A stretch of 64,000 bases of DNA from Streptomyces sp. NBC_00490 (GTDB lineage Bacteria; Actinomycetota; Actinomycetes; Streptomycetales; Streptomycetaceae), in NCBI RefSeq assembly GCF_036013645.1, contig NZ_CP107869.1, positions 434,001 through 498,000 of the forward strand, written 5' to 3'. The notes under the pieces were generated by a model that saw only the letters and a program-made list of their open reading frames with translations, had not been told where the DNA came from and made no database searches. Shown here piece after piece: positions 52,864-61,080 of the stretch (positions within the stretch are counted from its first letter, which is position 1; every line of letters begins with the position of its first letter). A program made the translations under genes and the position numbers.

Positions 52864-55548
52864 TCACGCTGCTCGTCGAGCGGTGTGTCCTCGCGCGGCA
52901 CGCACCAGCAGTTCGACGAGCAGCACGGTGGATGCCGTACCCAGGCACAGCGTCCACTGGGCGGCGTCGAGGGGTTCCGTGCCGAAGACCGTGCGAGCCC
53001 AGGGCAGATGGATCGCGATGACCTGGATCGCGAGGACTCCGGCCAGGCACAGCCACAGGGTGCGGTTGCGGAGCTGGTAGCGGCCCAGCAACGGGGCGTC
53101 CTCGGCACGGGCGTTGAGCGAGTTGAACAGCTGGAACAGCACGAACGTGGTGAATGCCATGGTCGCGGCGGTGTCGGCGCCGAAGCGCGGGCGGGCCAGC
53201 TGCAGCAGGACCACGGTGCCGACGGCCATGACCGCTCCGGCCCGGCCGATGGCCAGCAGGCGGCGGGCGTCCAGGATGCGCTCTCCCGGGTCACGTGGTG
53301 GGTGTCGCATCACGTCGTCGCGGGCGGGGTCGACGGCCAGGGCCATGGCGGGCGGGCCGTCCATGATGATGTTGATCCACAGGAGTTGGGCCGCCGTCAG
53401 CGGGGCCGGCAGGCCGGCCAGGGAGGCACCCAGCAGGGTGAGGATCGCGCCGACGTTGGTGGCCAGCTGGAAACGGACGAACTTGACGATGTTGTCATAG
53501 ATCGCCCGGCCTTCGCGCACGGCCCGAACGATCGTCGAGAAGTCGTCGTCGGTGAGGACCAGGTCGGCGGCCTCCTTGGCGACGTCCGTGCCCGTGCGGC
53601 CCATCGCCACCCCGATGTGCGCGGCCCGCAGCGCCGGCGCGTCGTTGACCCCGTCGCCGGTCATGGCGACGATGTGGCCCCTGTCGGACAGCGCCCGCAC
53701 GATCGTGACCTTGTGTTCGGGGGCGACCCGGGCGAACACCCCGATGCCGTCGATGCGTTCGGCGAGCTCTGCCTGGGACATCCGGTCCAGTTCGGCGCCG
53801 GTGACCACCTCGCCGGTGATGTCCAGTTCCCGGGCGATGGCGGCCGCGGTGGCGGCGTGGTCTCCGGTGATCATCTTGACGGCGACCCCGGCGGAGCGGC
53901 ACAGCGCCATCGCGTCGCGGGCCTGCGGGCGCGGCGGGTCGGCTATCCCGGCGACGGATACGAGGGTCAGTCCGGGGAGTGCGGTCGGCTCGGGCGGGCC
54001 GTCCACCAGGGCGGTGGCCGCGCCCAGGACCCGGAGCCCCGAGCCGCCGAGGCTCGAGGTGACGTCGAGGATCTCTTTGCGGTGCCGGTCGTCGAGGTCG
54101 CGCACGCCGTCCTCGGTCACCACTTCGGTGCACAGGCCCAGCAGCACGTCCACCGCGCCCTTGACGTGGACGCGGGTGCGGCCGCCGGGTTCGGTGTGGA
54201 AGGTGGCCATGTACTTGGTGGCGGCGTCGAAGGGCAGTTCGCCGGTGCGCGGCAGTTCCGCGCGCAGTCCGTCGGCGTCCATGCCGGACTTCGCGGCGAG
54301 CACGACCAGTGCGGCCTCCATCGGATCGCCCACGAAGCCGTCGTCGGTCACATGCGCGTCGTTGCACACGGCGAACGGCATCACCGCGTCGAGGAGACGA
54401 TCGGGGTGTCCCTCGGCGCCGCGTACGACGCCCTTCGTGTCGTAGCCCTGACCTGTGACGTCGTAGAGCCTGCCGCCGGTCCACAGAGCCCGGACGGTCA
54501 TCTCGTTGAGGGTCAGGGTGCCGGTCTTGTCGCTGCACACGACGGTGGCGGAGCCGAGTGACTCCACGGAGGCCAGGCGCTTGACGATCGCACCGTGGCG
54601 GGCCATCCGGTGCACGCCGAGCGCGAGGGTCAGCGCCAGGACAGCGGGCAGTCCTTCGGGGATCGCCGCGACGGCGAGCGCCACCGCTCGCAGGGCGATG
54701 TCCGCGAGGGCCTCGCCGCGTACGAGGGCGACGAGCGCGTACGCGACGACCGCGACACCGCTCAGCAGGGCGAGCCTGCGGCCGAGGCTGTCCAACTGCA
54801 CCTGGAGGGGGCTGGGCGGGTCGGTGCCGGTGCGCAGTTCCTCGGCGATCGCGCCCAGTTCGGTCCGCATGCCGGTGGCCGTGACGATGATCTCGGCGCG
54901 GCCCCGGGTCACGGCGGTGTTCATGAACAGCATGCCGGTGCGCTCGGCGAGCGGCAGGGACGCCGTACCGGCCGGCGCCGCGGTGGTTTTGGCGACAGGC
55001 TGTGACTCGCCGGTCAGGGCCGCTTCGGCGACCTCCACCGACTCCGCGACGACCAGCCGTCCGTCGGCCGGTACCCGGTCACCGGCTTCCAGCAGGACCA
55101 CGTCTCCGGGGACGAGCGTGTGGGCCTCCACCACCCGTTCCGCACCGTCGCGGCGGACCCGGGTGGTGGGCACCAGCATCCGGCGCAGCGCTTCGAGGCT
55201 GCGTTCGGCGCGTCGCTCCTGGAGATAGCCGAGGACGGCGTTGATCTGCAGGACGACGGTGATCACCACGGCGTCCTTGATGTCGCCGATGGCTCCGGCG
55301 ACGACGGCCGCGATCAGCAGAATCCCGATCAGCCAGTTGCGGAACTGGTCCAGGAACTTCAGCCACTCCGGCCGCCGGGCGGGTTCGGCCAGCCGGTTGG
55401 GTCCGTGGGCCGCCACCCGCTCGGCCGCCACCCGTTCGCTCAGGCCGATCTCCGGATCCACGCCGAGGCGGGCCGCCACCTCGGTGGAGGTCAGACAGTA
55501 TGCGTCGGGTGCTCCGGCCGGAGCACCCGGCGGGGCAGTCACGTCCAT
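52864..55548 (-). CDS. P2A-type calcium/cation ATPase (CtpF-like)
   Basis: An 894-residue P-type ATPase with an N-terminal cation-ATPase domain (TSTEVAARLGVDPEIGLSERVAAERVAAHGPN), actuator AALTGESQPVAKT, transmembrane PEGLPAVLALTLALGV, phosphorylation motif CSDKTGTLTLNEMTV at about residue 341, hinge MTGDGVNDAPALRAAHIGVAMG and six C-terminal helices. It resembles SERCA-like and CtpF pumps; M. tuberculosis CtpF (Rv1997) is DosR-regulated and sits next to USP Rv1996. Here too a USP is directly upstream, two bases before the ATG. Confidence 0.94.
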   Translation of the reverse strand: MDVTAPPGAPAGAPDAYCLTSTEVAARLGVDPEIGLSERVAAERVAAHGPNRLAEPARRPEWLKFLDQFRNWLIGILLIAAVVAGAIGDIKDAVVITVVLQINAVLGYLQERRAERSLEALRRMLVPTTRVRRDGAERVVEAHTLVPGDVVLLEAGDRVPADGRLVVAESVEVAEAALTGESQPVAKTTAAPAGTASLPLAERTGMLFMNTAVTRGRAEIIVTATGMRTELGAIAEELRTGTDPPSPLQVQLDSLGRRLALLSGVAVVAYALVALVRGEALADIALRAVALAVAAIPEGLPAVLALTLALGVHRMARHGAIVKRLASVESLGSATVVCSDKTGTLTLNEMTVRALWTGGRLYDVTGQGYDTKGVVRGAEGHPDRLLDAVMPFAVCNDAHVTDDGFVGDPMEAALVVLAAKSGMDADGLRAELPRTGELPFDAATKYMATFHTEPGGRTRVHVKGAVDVLLGLCTEVVTEDGVRDLDDRHRKEILDVTSSLGGSGLRVLGAATALVDGPPEPTALPGLTLVSVAGIADPPRPQARDAMALCRSAGVAVKMITGDHAATAAAIARELDITGEVVTGAELDRMSQAELAERIDGIGVFARVAPEHKVTIVRALSDRGHIVAMTGDGVNDAPALRAAHIGVAMGRTGTDVAKEAADLVLTDDDFSTIVRAVREGRAIYDNIVKFVRFQLATNVGAILTLLGASLAGLPAPLTAAQLLWINIIMDGPPAMALAVDPARDDVMRHPPRDPGERILDARRLLAIGRAGAVMAVGTVVLLQLARPRFGADTAATMAFTTFVLFQLFNSLNARAEDAPLLGRYQLRNRTLWLCLAGVLAIQVIAIHLPWARTVFGTEPLDAAQWTLCLGTASTVLLVELLVRAARGHTARRAA

Positions 55549-55550
55549 GA

Positions 55551-56351
55551 TCACGCCTTCTCTCCGGGCACCACGACAACGGGACAGTGCGCGTACCGCA
55601 GGACCTTCCGGCCGGCGCAGCGGCGCGGTACTCGGACCGCGCCGTGTCCGCGCCGCCGGACTCCGACCACGATCAGCTGCGCGCCGACGCTCACCTCGGC
55701 GAGGCGGCGGCCGGCCCGTCCCCGCACCGGGTGGGGGCGTACGACGACGTCGGGGTACTTCTCGCGCAGGTCGGACAATGCCCGCGCGGCCCGAGTGCCG
55801 CGCCGGCTCAGGACCACCAGGTCCGTGCCGCGCTCGGCGGCAGCAGCGAAGGCGAACTCGGCCGCTTTCCGAAACGCCGGTGAGGCGTCGTAGGCCAACA
55901 CGACCGGGCCGGTCCGGGACGGCCTGCCGCACACCACCAGCACCGGACAACCGCCGTCGGCGCTGAGCCGCCCGGCGACCGAGCGGTGCAGCAGACCATT
56001 CAGCCCGCTGCGGTGACGACTGCCCAGCACGGCGAGGGACGCGGAGCGCACTTCGAGTCCCAGTACCGTCTCGGGTGCGCCGACGAGGACGCCACGGGTG
56101 ATCGCCACCCGCGGGGCGACGCGACGAGCACGCCATTCCGCGTCGCCGAGTGCCCCGTTCACCCGGTCGCGCTGCTCGACACCACCGGGGTCCCAGGGCG
56201 GCACACCCGGCGCCACCTCTCCGGGCTCGGGACCCAAGGCGTGCGCCAACCGCAGTTCCACACCACGCCGGTCCGCCTCGCGGGCCGCGATCTCCACGGC
56301 GGCCAGACTCGACGCCGATCCGTCCACTCCCACAACGACCGGGCCGGTCAT
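55551..56351 (-). CDS. Universal stress protein, divergent two-domain form
   Basis: A 266-residue tandem USP: MTGPVVVGVDGSASSLAAVEIAAREADRRGVELRLAHALG; the first nucleotide loop is AVLGSRHRSGLNGLLHRSVAG, with the second Gly changed to His; the second loop is VVGVRRRGHGAVRVPRRCAG, and the protein ends KVLRYAHCPVVVVPGEKA. ATP binding may be weakened. Its stop lies 2 bp before the CtpF-like ATPase ATG, so the two are translationally coupled, matching the Rv1996-ctpF pair of mycobacteria. Confidence 0.9.
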   Translation of the reverse strand: MTGPVVVGVDGSASSLAAVEIAAREADRRGVELRLAHALGPEPGEVAPGVPPWDPGGVEQRDRVNGALGDAEWRARRVAPRVAITRGVLVGAPETVLGLEVRSASLAVLGSRHRSGLNGLLHRSVAGRLSADGGCPVLVVCGRPSRTGPVVLAYDASPAFRKAAEFAFAAAAERGTDLVVLSRRGTRAARALSDLREKYPDVVVRPHPVRGRAGRRLAEVSVGAQLIVVGVRRRGHGAVRVPRRCAGRKVLRYAHCPVVVVPGEKA

Positions 56352-56500
56352 GTGGTGCTCCCCTCTCCGGGCGGCCCCGTCCGCAAGGGGACGGGCCGAT
56401 GACGGCACGCGTGGCAGGGCCGGGCCCGGCCTCATCGGCCGGCCGGCCCCGCCTCGCGTCCACGTCTCCACCCTCCGGCCTGCGCGCCGTCGTCCGCACT

Positions 56501-56514
56501 GGGCCGTACGGCCC
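56501..56514. promoter_or_regulatory. Candidate OsdR box between divergent USP genes
   Basis: GGGCCG-TA-CGGCCC, perfect, centred 122 bp from the forward USP (56629) and 157 bp from the reverse USP (56351). Confidence 0.65.
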
Positions 56515-56628
56515 CCAGGGGCGCACCGTCCGGCCCTCCCCCACGGTCCGTGCCGCGCTCACTCTGAAGGTGGGGATCGATGCGCGCGGCACGGGGATCG
56601 GTCCCCGTGCCGGAACCGGAGGTGCGCG

Positions 56629-57519
56629 ATGACCGGACCTGTCGTCGTCGGAATCGACGGCTCACCGGCGAGCATGGCGGCCGCGTGGTGGGCGGCCCAC
56701 GAGGCGGCACGGCGGCACCTGCCCGTCCTGCTGCTCCACTCCTGGACGTCCCAGCCGCTCGATGTGACCGTCCCCCAGGAGGCGTTGAGCAAGCAGCAGT
56801 ACGGGGGACGCGTGCTGCAGCGGGCCGAGGCCGAGTTGCGCCACCGCCACGGCGATCTGACCGTGAACACGGAACTGGTCTCGACACCCGCCGCCCAGGC
56901 GCTGCTGGACCTCGGCGCGGGTGCGGACCTGCTGGTACTGGGCTCCAGCGGCCACGGCGCGGTCGCCGGATTCCTGCTGGGCTCGATCAGCCTGCACGTC
57001 CTGGGCCTCGCGCGGTGTCCCACCGTGACGGTCCGAGCGGACGATCCTGCCGTCGAGGCGGGCTGGGACCGTCCCGCCGCACCGGACCGGGACGAGGTCG
57101 TGGTGGGCGTCCGCGCGGCAGGGCCGGCCGCCGACCCACTGCTGGAGTTCGCCTTCACCACTGCCCGGGCGGAGCACTCGCGCCTACGGGCCGTGCGAGC
57201 CCTGCCGCTGTCGTCCCTGCTGACGCATCCGCGCGCGCTGTCCGGCGAGGAGGCCGACGGCGGCTACGAGACGGACGAGCGTGCGCGGCTCGCAGCCGCG
57301 CTGGCGCCGTGGCGCGAGAAGTTCCCCGACGTCCCCGTGGTGGGCCACGTCGCCAGGGGCTCCGCCGCGCAGGTCTTGTTGTCCGCCTCCGCGCACAGCC
57401 GGCTCACCGTCGTAGGACGCAGGCACCACCCCTCCCGCCTCGCATGGAAGCTGGGTCCCGTCGCCCACGGGGTTCTGCATCACGTACCGTGCCCCGTCGC
57501 CGTGGTCCCGCACGACTGA
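56629..57519 (+). CDS. Universal stress protein, two USP domains
   Basis: A 296-residue tandem USP, paralogue of 36300-37166: MTGPVVVGIDGSPASMAAAWWAAHEAARRHLPVLLLHSWTSQPLD; LVLGSSGHGAVAGFLLGSIS; PWREKFPDVPVVGHVARGSAAQVLLSASAHSRLTVVGRRHHPSRLAWKLGPVAHGVLHHVPCPVAVVPHD. ATG at 56629 has GGAGG five bases upstream. The stop codon is in the loop of a hairpin. Confidence 0.93.
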   Translation: MTGPVVVGIDGSPASMAAAWWAAHEAARRHLPVLLLHSWTSQPLDVTVPQEALSKQQYGGRVLQRAEAELRHRHGDLTVNTELVSTPAAQALLDLGAGADLLVLGSSGHGAVAGFLLGSISLHVLGLARCPTVTVRADDPAVEAGWDRPAAPDRDEVVVGVRAAGPAADPLLEFAFTTARAEHSRLRAVRALPLSSLLTHPRALSGEEADGGYETDERARLAAALAPWREKFPDVPVVGHVARGSAAQVLLSASAHSRLTVVGRRHHPSRLAWKLGPVAHGVLHHVPCPVAVVPHD

Positions 57520-57528
57520 GTCGTGCGG
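57508..57528 (+). terminator. Hairpin over the USP stop codon
   Basis: CCGCACGAC-TGA-GTCGTGCGG: a 9-bp stem whose 3-base loop is the stop codon itself. Confidence 0.65.
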
Positions 57529-57592
57529 CCGGCCGTCGGCGTGACTCCCGCGGACATACGGCCTGTCCGGTGTGCCGACCGGCCGACAGGAC

Positions 57593-57606
57593 GGGCCGGT
57601 TGGCCC
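57593..57606. promoter_or_regulatory. Candidate OsdR box before the secreted-protein gene
   Basis: GGGCCG-GT-TGGCCC, one mismatch, centred 88 bp before the start at 57687. Confidence 0.55.
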
Positions 57607-57644
57607 AGGACGTCGGCAACTCAGCCGAGATGTAATGGAGTTGC

Positions 57645-57664
57645 GGGGCACCGTTCGGTGCCCC
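57645..57664. promoter_or_regulatory. Variant palindrome near the secreted-protein start
   Basis: GGGGCACCG-TT-CGGTGCCCC, nine-base arms, between the box at 57593 and the start codon. Its core differs from the OsdR-type motif; it could be another operator or a leader hairpin ending 22 bases before the ATG. Confidence 0.45.
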
Positions 57665-57686
57665 CACCCATCAGAGGAGTGTCGAC

Positions 57687-58193
57687 ATGGCAACGTCACG
57701 CACGCTTCGCCGTATCGCACTGAGCGGCGCGCTGCTGGTCATCGGAGCGGCACTGCCGACAACCACGACCGGTGCCCGTACGGACACCGAGTCCACCGTC
57801 GCGACCGTGGCAACGGGCGCCGCACCCGCCCGCGCGGGCCGCCCGACGTCCGCCGTCGACCGGGTCGCCGACTTCTACGGCGCCTACATCGACATCCTGT
57901 ACGACTCCGGCCGCTCCCGGCTCTCCGACTCCCTGCGCACCCACTACCTCACCCCCGGACTACGGCGCGACCTGGCCCGCTGGGAGGCCGAACACTCCAT
58001 GGACGGCGTTCTGCGCGACAAGGGCGTGCCCATCGCCTGGGAGGTCGTCTACAACGACAGCGGCATGGGGCACTGCTGGACCCGTGCCACGCTCACCTGG
58101 CAGGACACGGCGAGCCGGACCCACCGCACCCGTCTGATGATCCAGTCCGATCTGGCGACCCTGCTCATCTCCGGTATCCGGAGCGGCACCTGA
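57687..58193 (+). CDS. Secreted protein of unknown family
   Basis: A 168-residue protein. The N-terminal ATSRTLRRIALSGALLVIGAALPTTTTGA is a signal peptide with likely cleavage after Ala-rich TTTGA. The mature part (VDRVADFYGAYIDILYDSGRSRLSDSLRTHYLTPGLRRDLARWEAEHSMDGVLRDKGVPIAWEVVYNDSGMGHCWTRATLTWQD) resembles small NTF2-like or DUF3828-type folds, but I do not recognise the family. ATG has GAGGAG upstream. Confidence 0.8.
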   Translation: MATSRTLRRIALSGALLVIGAALPTTTTGARTDTESTVATVATGAAPARAGRPTSAVDRVADFYGAYIDILYDSGRSRLSDSLRTHYLTPGLRRDLARWEAEHSMDGVLRDKGVPIAWEVVYNDSGMGHCWTRATLTWQDTASRTHRTRLMIQSDLATLLISGIRSGT

Positions 58194-58225
58194 CCGTACG
58201 AAGATCCGGTCGGCTCATGCCGAGG

Positions 58226-58858
58226 TCAAGGCCTCGGCCACAGGCGCGCGGGGCGCTTCGCCGCCCGGTCCTCCGACCATCCAGCCACCAGGGCCACCTC
58301 GTGCCAGAGATACACCGTCACGGCGCGGGCGTTGAGCAACACCACGGCAGCGTGTACCGGCCGCAGGCGCCTCACCCAGGTGTCGCCGCGTGGTCCGAAG
58401 CGCAGCAGCAGGACGAAGCCGAAGGACCACAGTGCCTGGGCCAGCGGGATGGAGCCGAGGTCGTACCCCTCCTCGGTCGGGTGGGACACGGCGAACCAGC
58501 CGCCCGCGCCCATGACCGTGGCCGCCACCGCCATCACCCGGCCGGTCGGCAACCGACGGACCACCCCGTCGTGGTGGGCGAATCCGAGCAGCCAGCAGGC
58601 CCCGAACGTGACCAGGTCGGTGAACGGTTCGTCGATACGCGCAGGCAGCGGCAGCAGCGCGCTCTGCACCACGACCGCCAGTGCCAGGAACCCCGCCACC
58701 GACGTCCAGGGCGCCTTGCGGAACGCGCGCAGCAGCAACGGCGAGACGATCACGAACAGCAGGTAGGCGCGGATGTACCACAGAGGCGCGGCGATCTGCC
58801 GGGCCCATTCGGTGTCGACAAAGGGCGGTTCACTGACCGGCACGACCCAGAAGACCAT
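58226..58858 (-). pseudogene. Acyltransferase-3 family membrane protein, N-terminally truncated
   Basis: About 210 residues from MVFWVVPVSEPPF to the stop match the second half of acyltransferase-3/OafA-type proteins: WARQIAAPLWYIRAYLLFVIVSPLLLRAFRKAP, a series of helices, and RAVTVYLWHEVALV. The N-terminal half with the catalytic His is missing; at about 58857 the sequence switches to an unrelated gene fragment. Inactive. Confidence 0.75.
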
Positions 58859-59180
58859 CCTCGTGGTGGACGCCGTCGAGGACACCGGCTCCGTCGCCTA
58901 CCTCCACGCCACCGCGAAACTCGGCCAGGAGCTCGTCCCGGTCGTGGTCCGGCTTCCGGGCGGGCCCGCGCACGGCAAGGGCGCCGAACTGCGCGTGGCG
59001 GTGCGCGCTGACGCGGTGCACTGCTTCTCCGCGGCGACGGGCCTGCGCCTGTCCGACCCCACGGACGTGCCCCGCGCGGCCGGTCGGCTCCCTCAGGAGG
59101 ACACGGCGGCGCCGCAGTCCCAGGACGCCGTCCCGGTTCCCCTGCACGCCCCGCTTCAGGACGCCGCACCGGCGGACTGA
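58857..59180 (+). pseudogene. Sugar-ABC ATPase C-terminal (TOBE) fragment
   Basis: ILVVDAVEDTGSVAYLHATAKLGQELVPVVVRLPGGPAHGKGAELRVAVRADAVHCFSAATGLRLSD matches the TOBE domain of MalK/MsiK-type ATP-binding proteins. The nucleotide-binding domain is absent. It meets the acyltransferase fragment head-on at 58857. Confidence 0.7.
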
Positions 59181-59181
59181 A

Positions 59182-59222
59182 GCCAAGGACCCTTGGCCTC
59201 CCGAACGTCCCCGGTCGGCCCT
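59182..59222. promoter_or_regulatory. Inverted repeats before the DUF4389 operon
   Basis: GCCAAGG-AC-CCTTGGC at 59182-59197 is followed by a degenerate OsdR-like element (GTCCCCGGTCGGCCCT, 59207-59222), centred about 108 bp before the start at 59323. Confidence 0.35.
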
Positions 59223-59322
59223 CGTGGTGCCGACGGGCCGGCGGTCACGCTGGTCCTGGGCCCCGCCCCCGCGTACGGCGTCCTGCCCCGCGGGGCGTCG
59301 CGGCCCGAAGGAGTTGATCGCC

Positions 59323-59991
59323 ATGACAACCCTTGCCGGACTACCGGACCGTCCGGTCCGCGTCAACGCGGTCCTCGACGCACCGCTGTCCCGCTGGCTC
59401 TGGCTGGTGAAATGGATCCTCGTCATCCCCCACTACGTCGTGCTGTTCTTCCTCTGGATCGCCTTCACGGTCGTGAGCATGATCGCGTTCTTCGCCATCC
59501 TGTTCACCGAGCACTACCCACGCCCCCTGTTCGACTTCAACCTCGGAGTACTGCGCTGGAGCTGGCGGGTCGCCTACTACTCCTACGGCGCCCTGGGCAC
59601 CGACCGCTACCCGCCCTTCAGCCTCGGCGAAGAACCCCACTACCCGGCCCGGCTGGACATCGCCTACCCCGAGCATCTCTCCCGCGGCCTGGTCCTGGTG
59701 AAATGGTGGCTCCTGGCCATACCCCACTACGTCATCGTCGCCTTCTTCCTCGGCGGCTGGCACCTCGGATGGTGGGACGGCGGACTCGTCGCCGTACTCG
59801 CCCTGATCGCCGCCATCACCCTGGCCTTCACCGAGAAATACCCCAAGGGCCTGTTCGACCTGATCCTCGGCCTCAACCGCTGGGTACTGCGGGTCGCCGC
59901 CTACGCCGCCCTCATGACGGACACCTATCCCCCCTTCCGCCTCGACATGGGCGGCACCGAACCGGAGGACGCTCCGCAGGGCCAGCCGTGA
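59323..59991 (+). CDS. DUF4389 membrane protein
   Basis: A 222-residue protein with two copies of the DUF4389 pattern: LSRWLWLVKWILVIPHYVVLFFLWIAF...ILFTEHYPRPLFDFNLGVLRWSWRVAYYSYGALGTDRYPPF, and again LSRGLVLVKWWLLAIPHYVIVAFFLGG...LAFTEKYPKGLFDLILGLNRWVLRVAAYAALMTDTYPPF. About four to five helices. Function unknown. ATG has GAAGGAG upstream. First gene of a three-gene operon. Confidence 0.88.
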   Translation: MTTLAGLPDRPVRVNAVLDAPLSRWLWLVKWILVIPHYVVLFFLWIAFTVVSMIAFFAILFTEHYPRPLFDFNLGVLRWSWRVAYYSYGALGTDRYPPFSLGEEPHYPARLDIAYPEHLSRGLVLVKWWLLAIPHYVIVAFFLGGWHLGWWDGGLVAVLALIAAITLAFTEKYPKGLFDLILGLNRWVLRVAAYAALMTDTYPPFRLDMGGTEPEDAPQGQP

Positions 59992-60010
59992 GCAAGTGAG
60001 GGAGGAAACC

Positions 60011-60433
60011 GTGATCACGATCAAACAGGCCGCGGCGGAGTTCCTGACCAAGAAGCGCATCGCCGTGACCGGAGTGTCCCGCGAACCGCAGACACATGCC
60101 GCCGACGAGGTCGAGGGCGACCGTTGCCACCCGGACCTGAAGTCCATTCCAGGCGGCGTCGAGGCCGTGGTGATCGGCACCCGTCCGGAGGCCGCCGAGG
60201 ACACCGTGCGCGAGTGTGTCGCCCTCGGCATCCGGCAGGTGTGGATGCACCGCCTGTTCGGCAGCGGCAGTGTGTCCGAGAAGGCCGCGGCGTTCGGCCG
60301 CGAGCACGGGATCACCGTCATCGAGGGAGGCTGTCCTCTGCTGTTCGGCCTGACCGCCGACACCGGCCACAAGGTCATGCGCGTGGCGCTCACCCCGGCC
60401 GGCCGGCTGCTCAGGCGGGTGGAGGTGGCCTGA
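60011..60433 (+). CDS. CoA-binding-domain protein with internal deletion
   Basis: A 140-residue protein of the small YccU-type CoA-binding family: ITIKQAAAEFLTKKRIAVTGVSREPQTH at the start and ADEVEGDRCHPDLKSIPGGVEAVVIGTRPEAAEDTVRECVALGIRQVWMHRLFG, then VIEGGCPLLFG. About 20 residues that normally lie between SREP and ADEVEG (the helix and second strand with RGYEVFAVNP) are missing in frame, so the Rossmann nucleotide site may be altered. GTG at 60011 has GGAGG five bases upstream. Overlaps the next gene (TGATG). Confidence 0.8.
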   Translation: MITIKQAAAEFLTKKRIAVTGVSREPQTHAADEVEGDRCHPDLKSIPGGVEAVVIGTRPEAAEDTVRECVALGIRQVWMHRLFGSGSVSEKAAAFGREHGITVIEGGCPLLFGLTADTGHKVMRVALTPAGRLLRRVEVA

Positions 60434-60924
60434 TGTCCGGGGTGAGCGGACTGCGCCGGCTCGACCGGTGGATGTACGGGGGCGGCCGCCCCAACCGGGT
60501 GGCGCGCCTGCTGAACCGGATCGCTGCGGTCCAGTACGCCGCCGGGCTGGCTCCGGGGTACTGCATGACGCTGGACGTGCGCGGGCGGCGTACCGGCCGA
60601 CGCGTCTCCTTCCCGGTCGTCGTCGCGGAGCACGCGGGCGAGCGCTATCTCGTGGCGATGCTCGGCGAGCGGGCGAACTGGGTGCGCAACGTCCGCGCGG
60701 CCGATGGCCGGGCGGTGCTGCGGCACCGGGGCCGTACGCAGGTCCGGCTCGTTGAGGTGGACCCCGCCGACCGCGCACCCGTGCTGCGGGCCTACCTTGG
60801 GCGGGCGCCGGGCGCCAGGGCGCATGTGCCGGTGGACCGGCACGCCCGGCTGGAGGAGTTCGCGGGAATCGCGCACCGGTTCCCGGTCTTCCGCATCACT
60901 CGTCCGCCCGCCGATCCCACCTGA
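60433..60924 (+). CDS. Ddn-type F420-dependent nitroreductase-family protein
   Basis: A 163-residue split-barrel protein of the deazaflavin-dependent nitroreductase family: RPNRVARLLNRIAAVQYAAGLAPGYCMTLDVRGRRTGRRVSFPVVVAEHAGERYLVAMLGERANWVRNVRAADGRAVLRHRGRTQVRLVEV. The GRRTG and NWVRNVRA motifs bind F420 in Ddn. It probably reduces quinones or other acceptors with F420H2. ATG overlaps the TGA of the preceding gene. Confidence 0.88.
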   Translation: MSGVSGLRRLDRWMYGGGRPNRVARLLNRIAAVQYAAGLAPGYCMTLDVRGRRTGRRVSFPVVVAEHAGERYLVAMLGERANWVRNVRAADGRAVLRHRGRTQVRLVEVDPADRAPVLRAYLGRAPGARAHVPVDRHARLEEFAGIAHRFPVFRITRPPADPT

Positions 60925-60993
60925 CATCCCACGTGTTACGGCCCGTGCGGTCCGGGCGCCTTGTCACGCACGGGCCCGACCGTACGGCCGCCC

Positions 60994-61007
60994 GGGACCT
61001 TCGGCCC
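60994..61007. promoter_or_regulatory. Candidate OsdR box before the ABC exporter
   Basis: GGGACC-TT-CGGCCC, one arm mismatch, centred 81 bp before the start at 61081. The GGGACC arm resembles the mycobacterial DevR box more than the other copies do. Confidence 0.55.
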
Positions 61008-61080
61008 CTGCCGATGACGTCCCGTGGTGCGCGAACGTCGGAAGAAGGACGACGAAAGACAACTGGACCGGGAGGCACTC

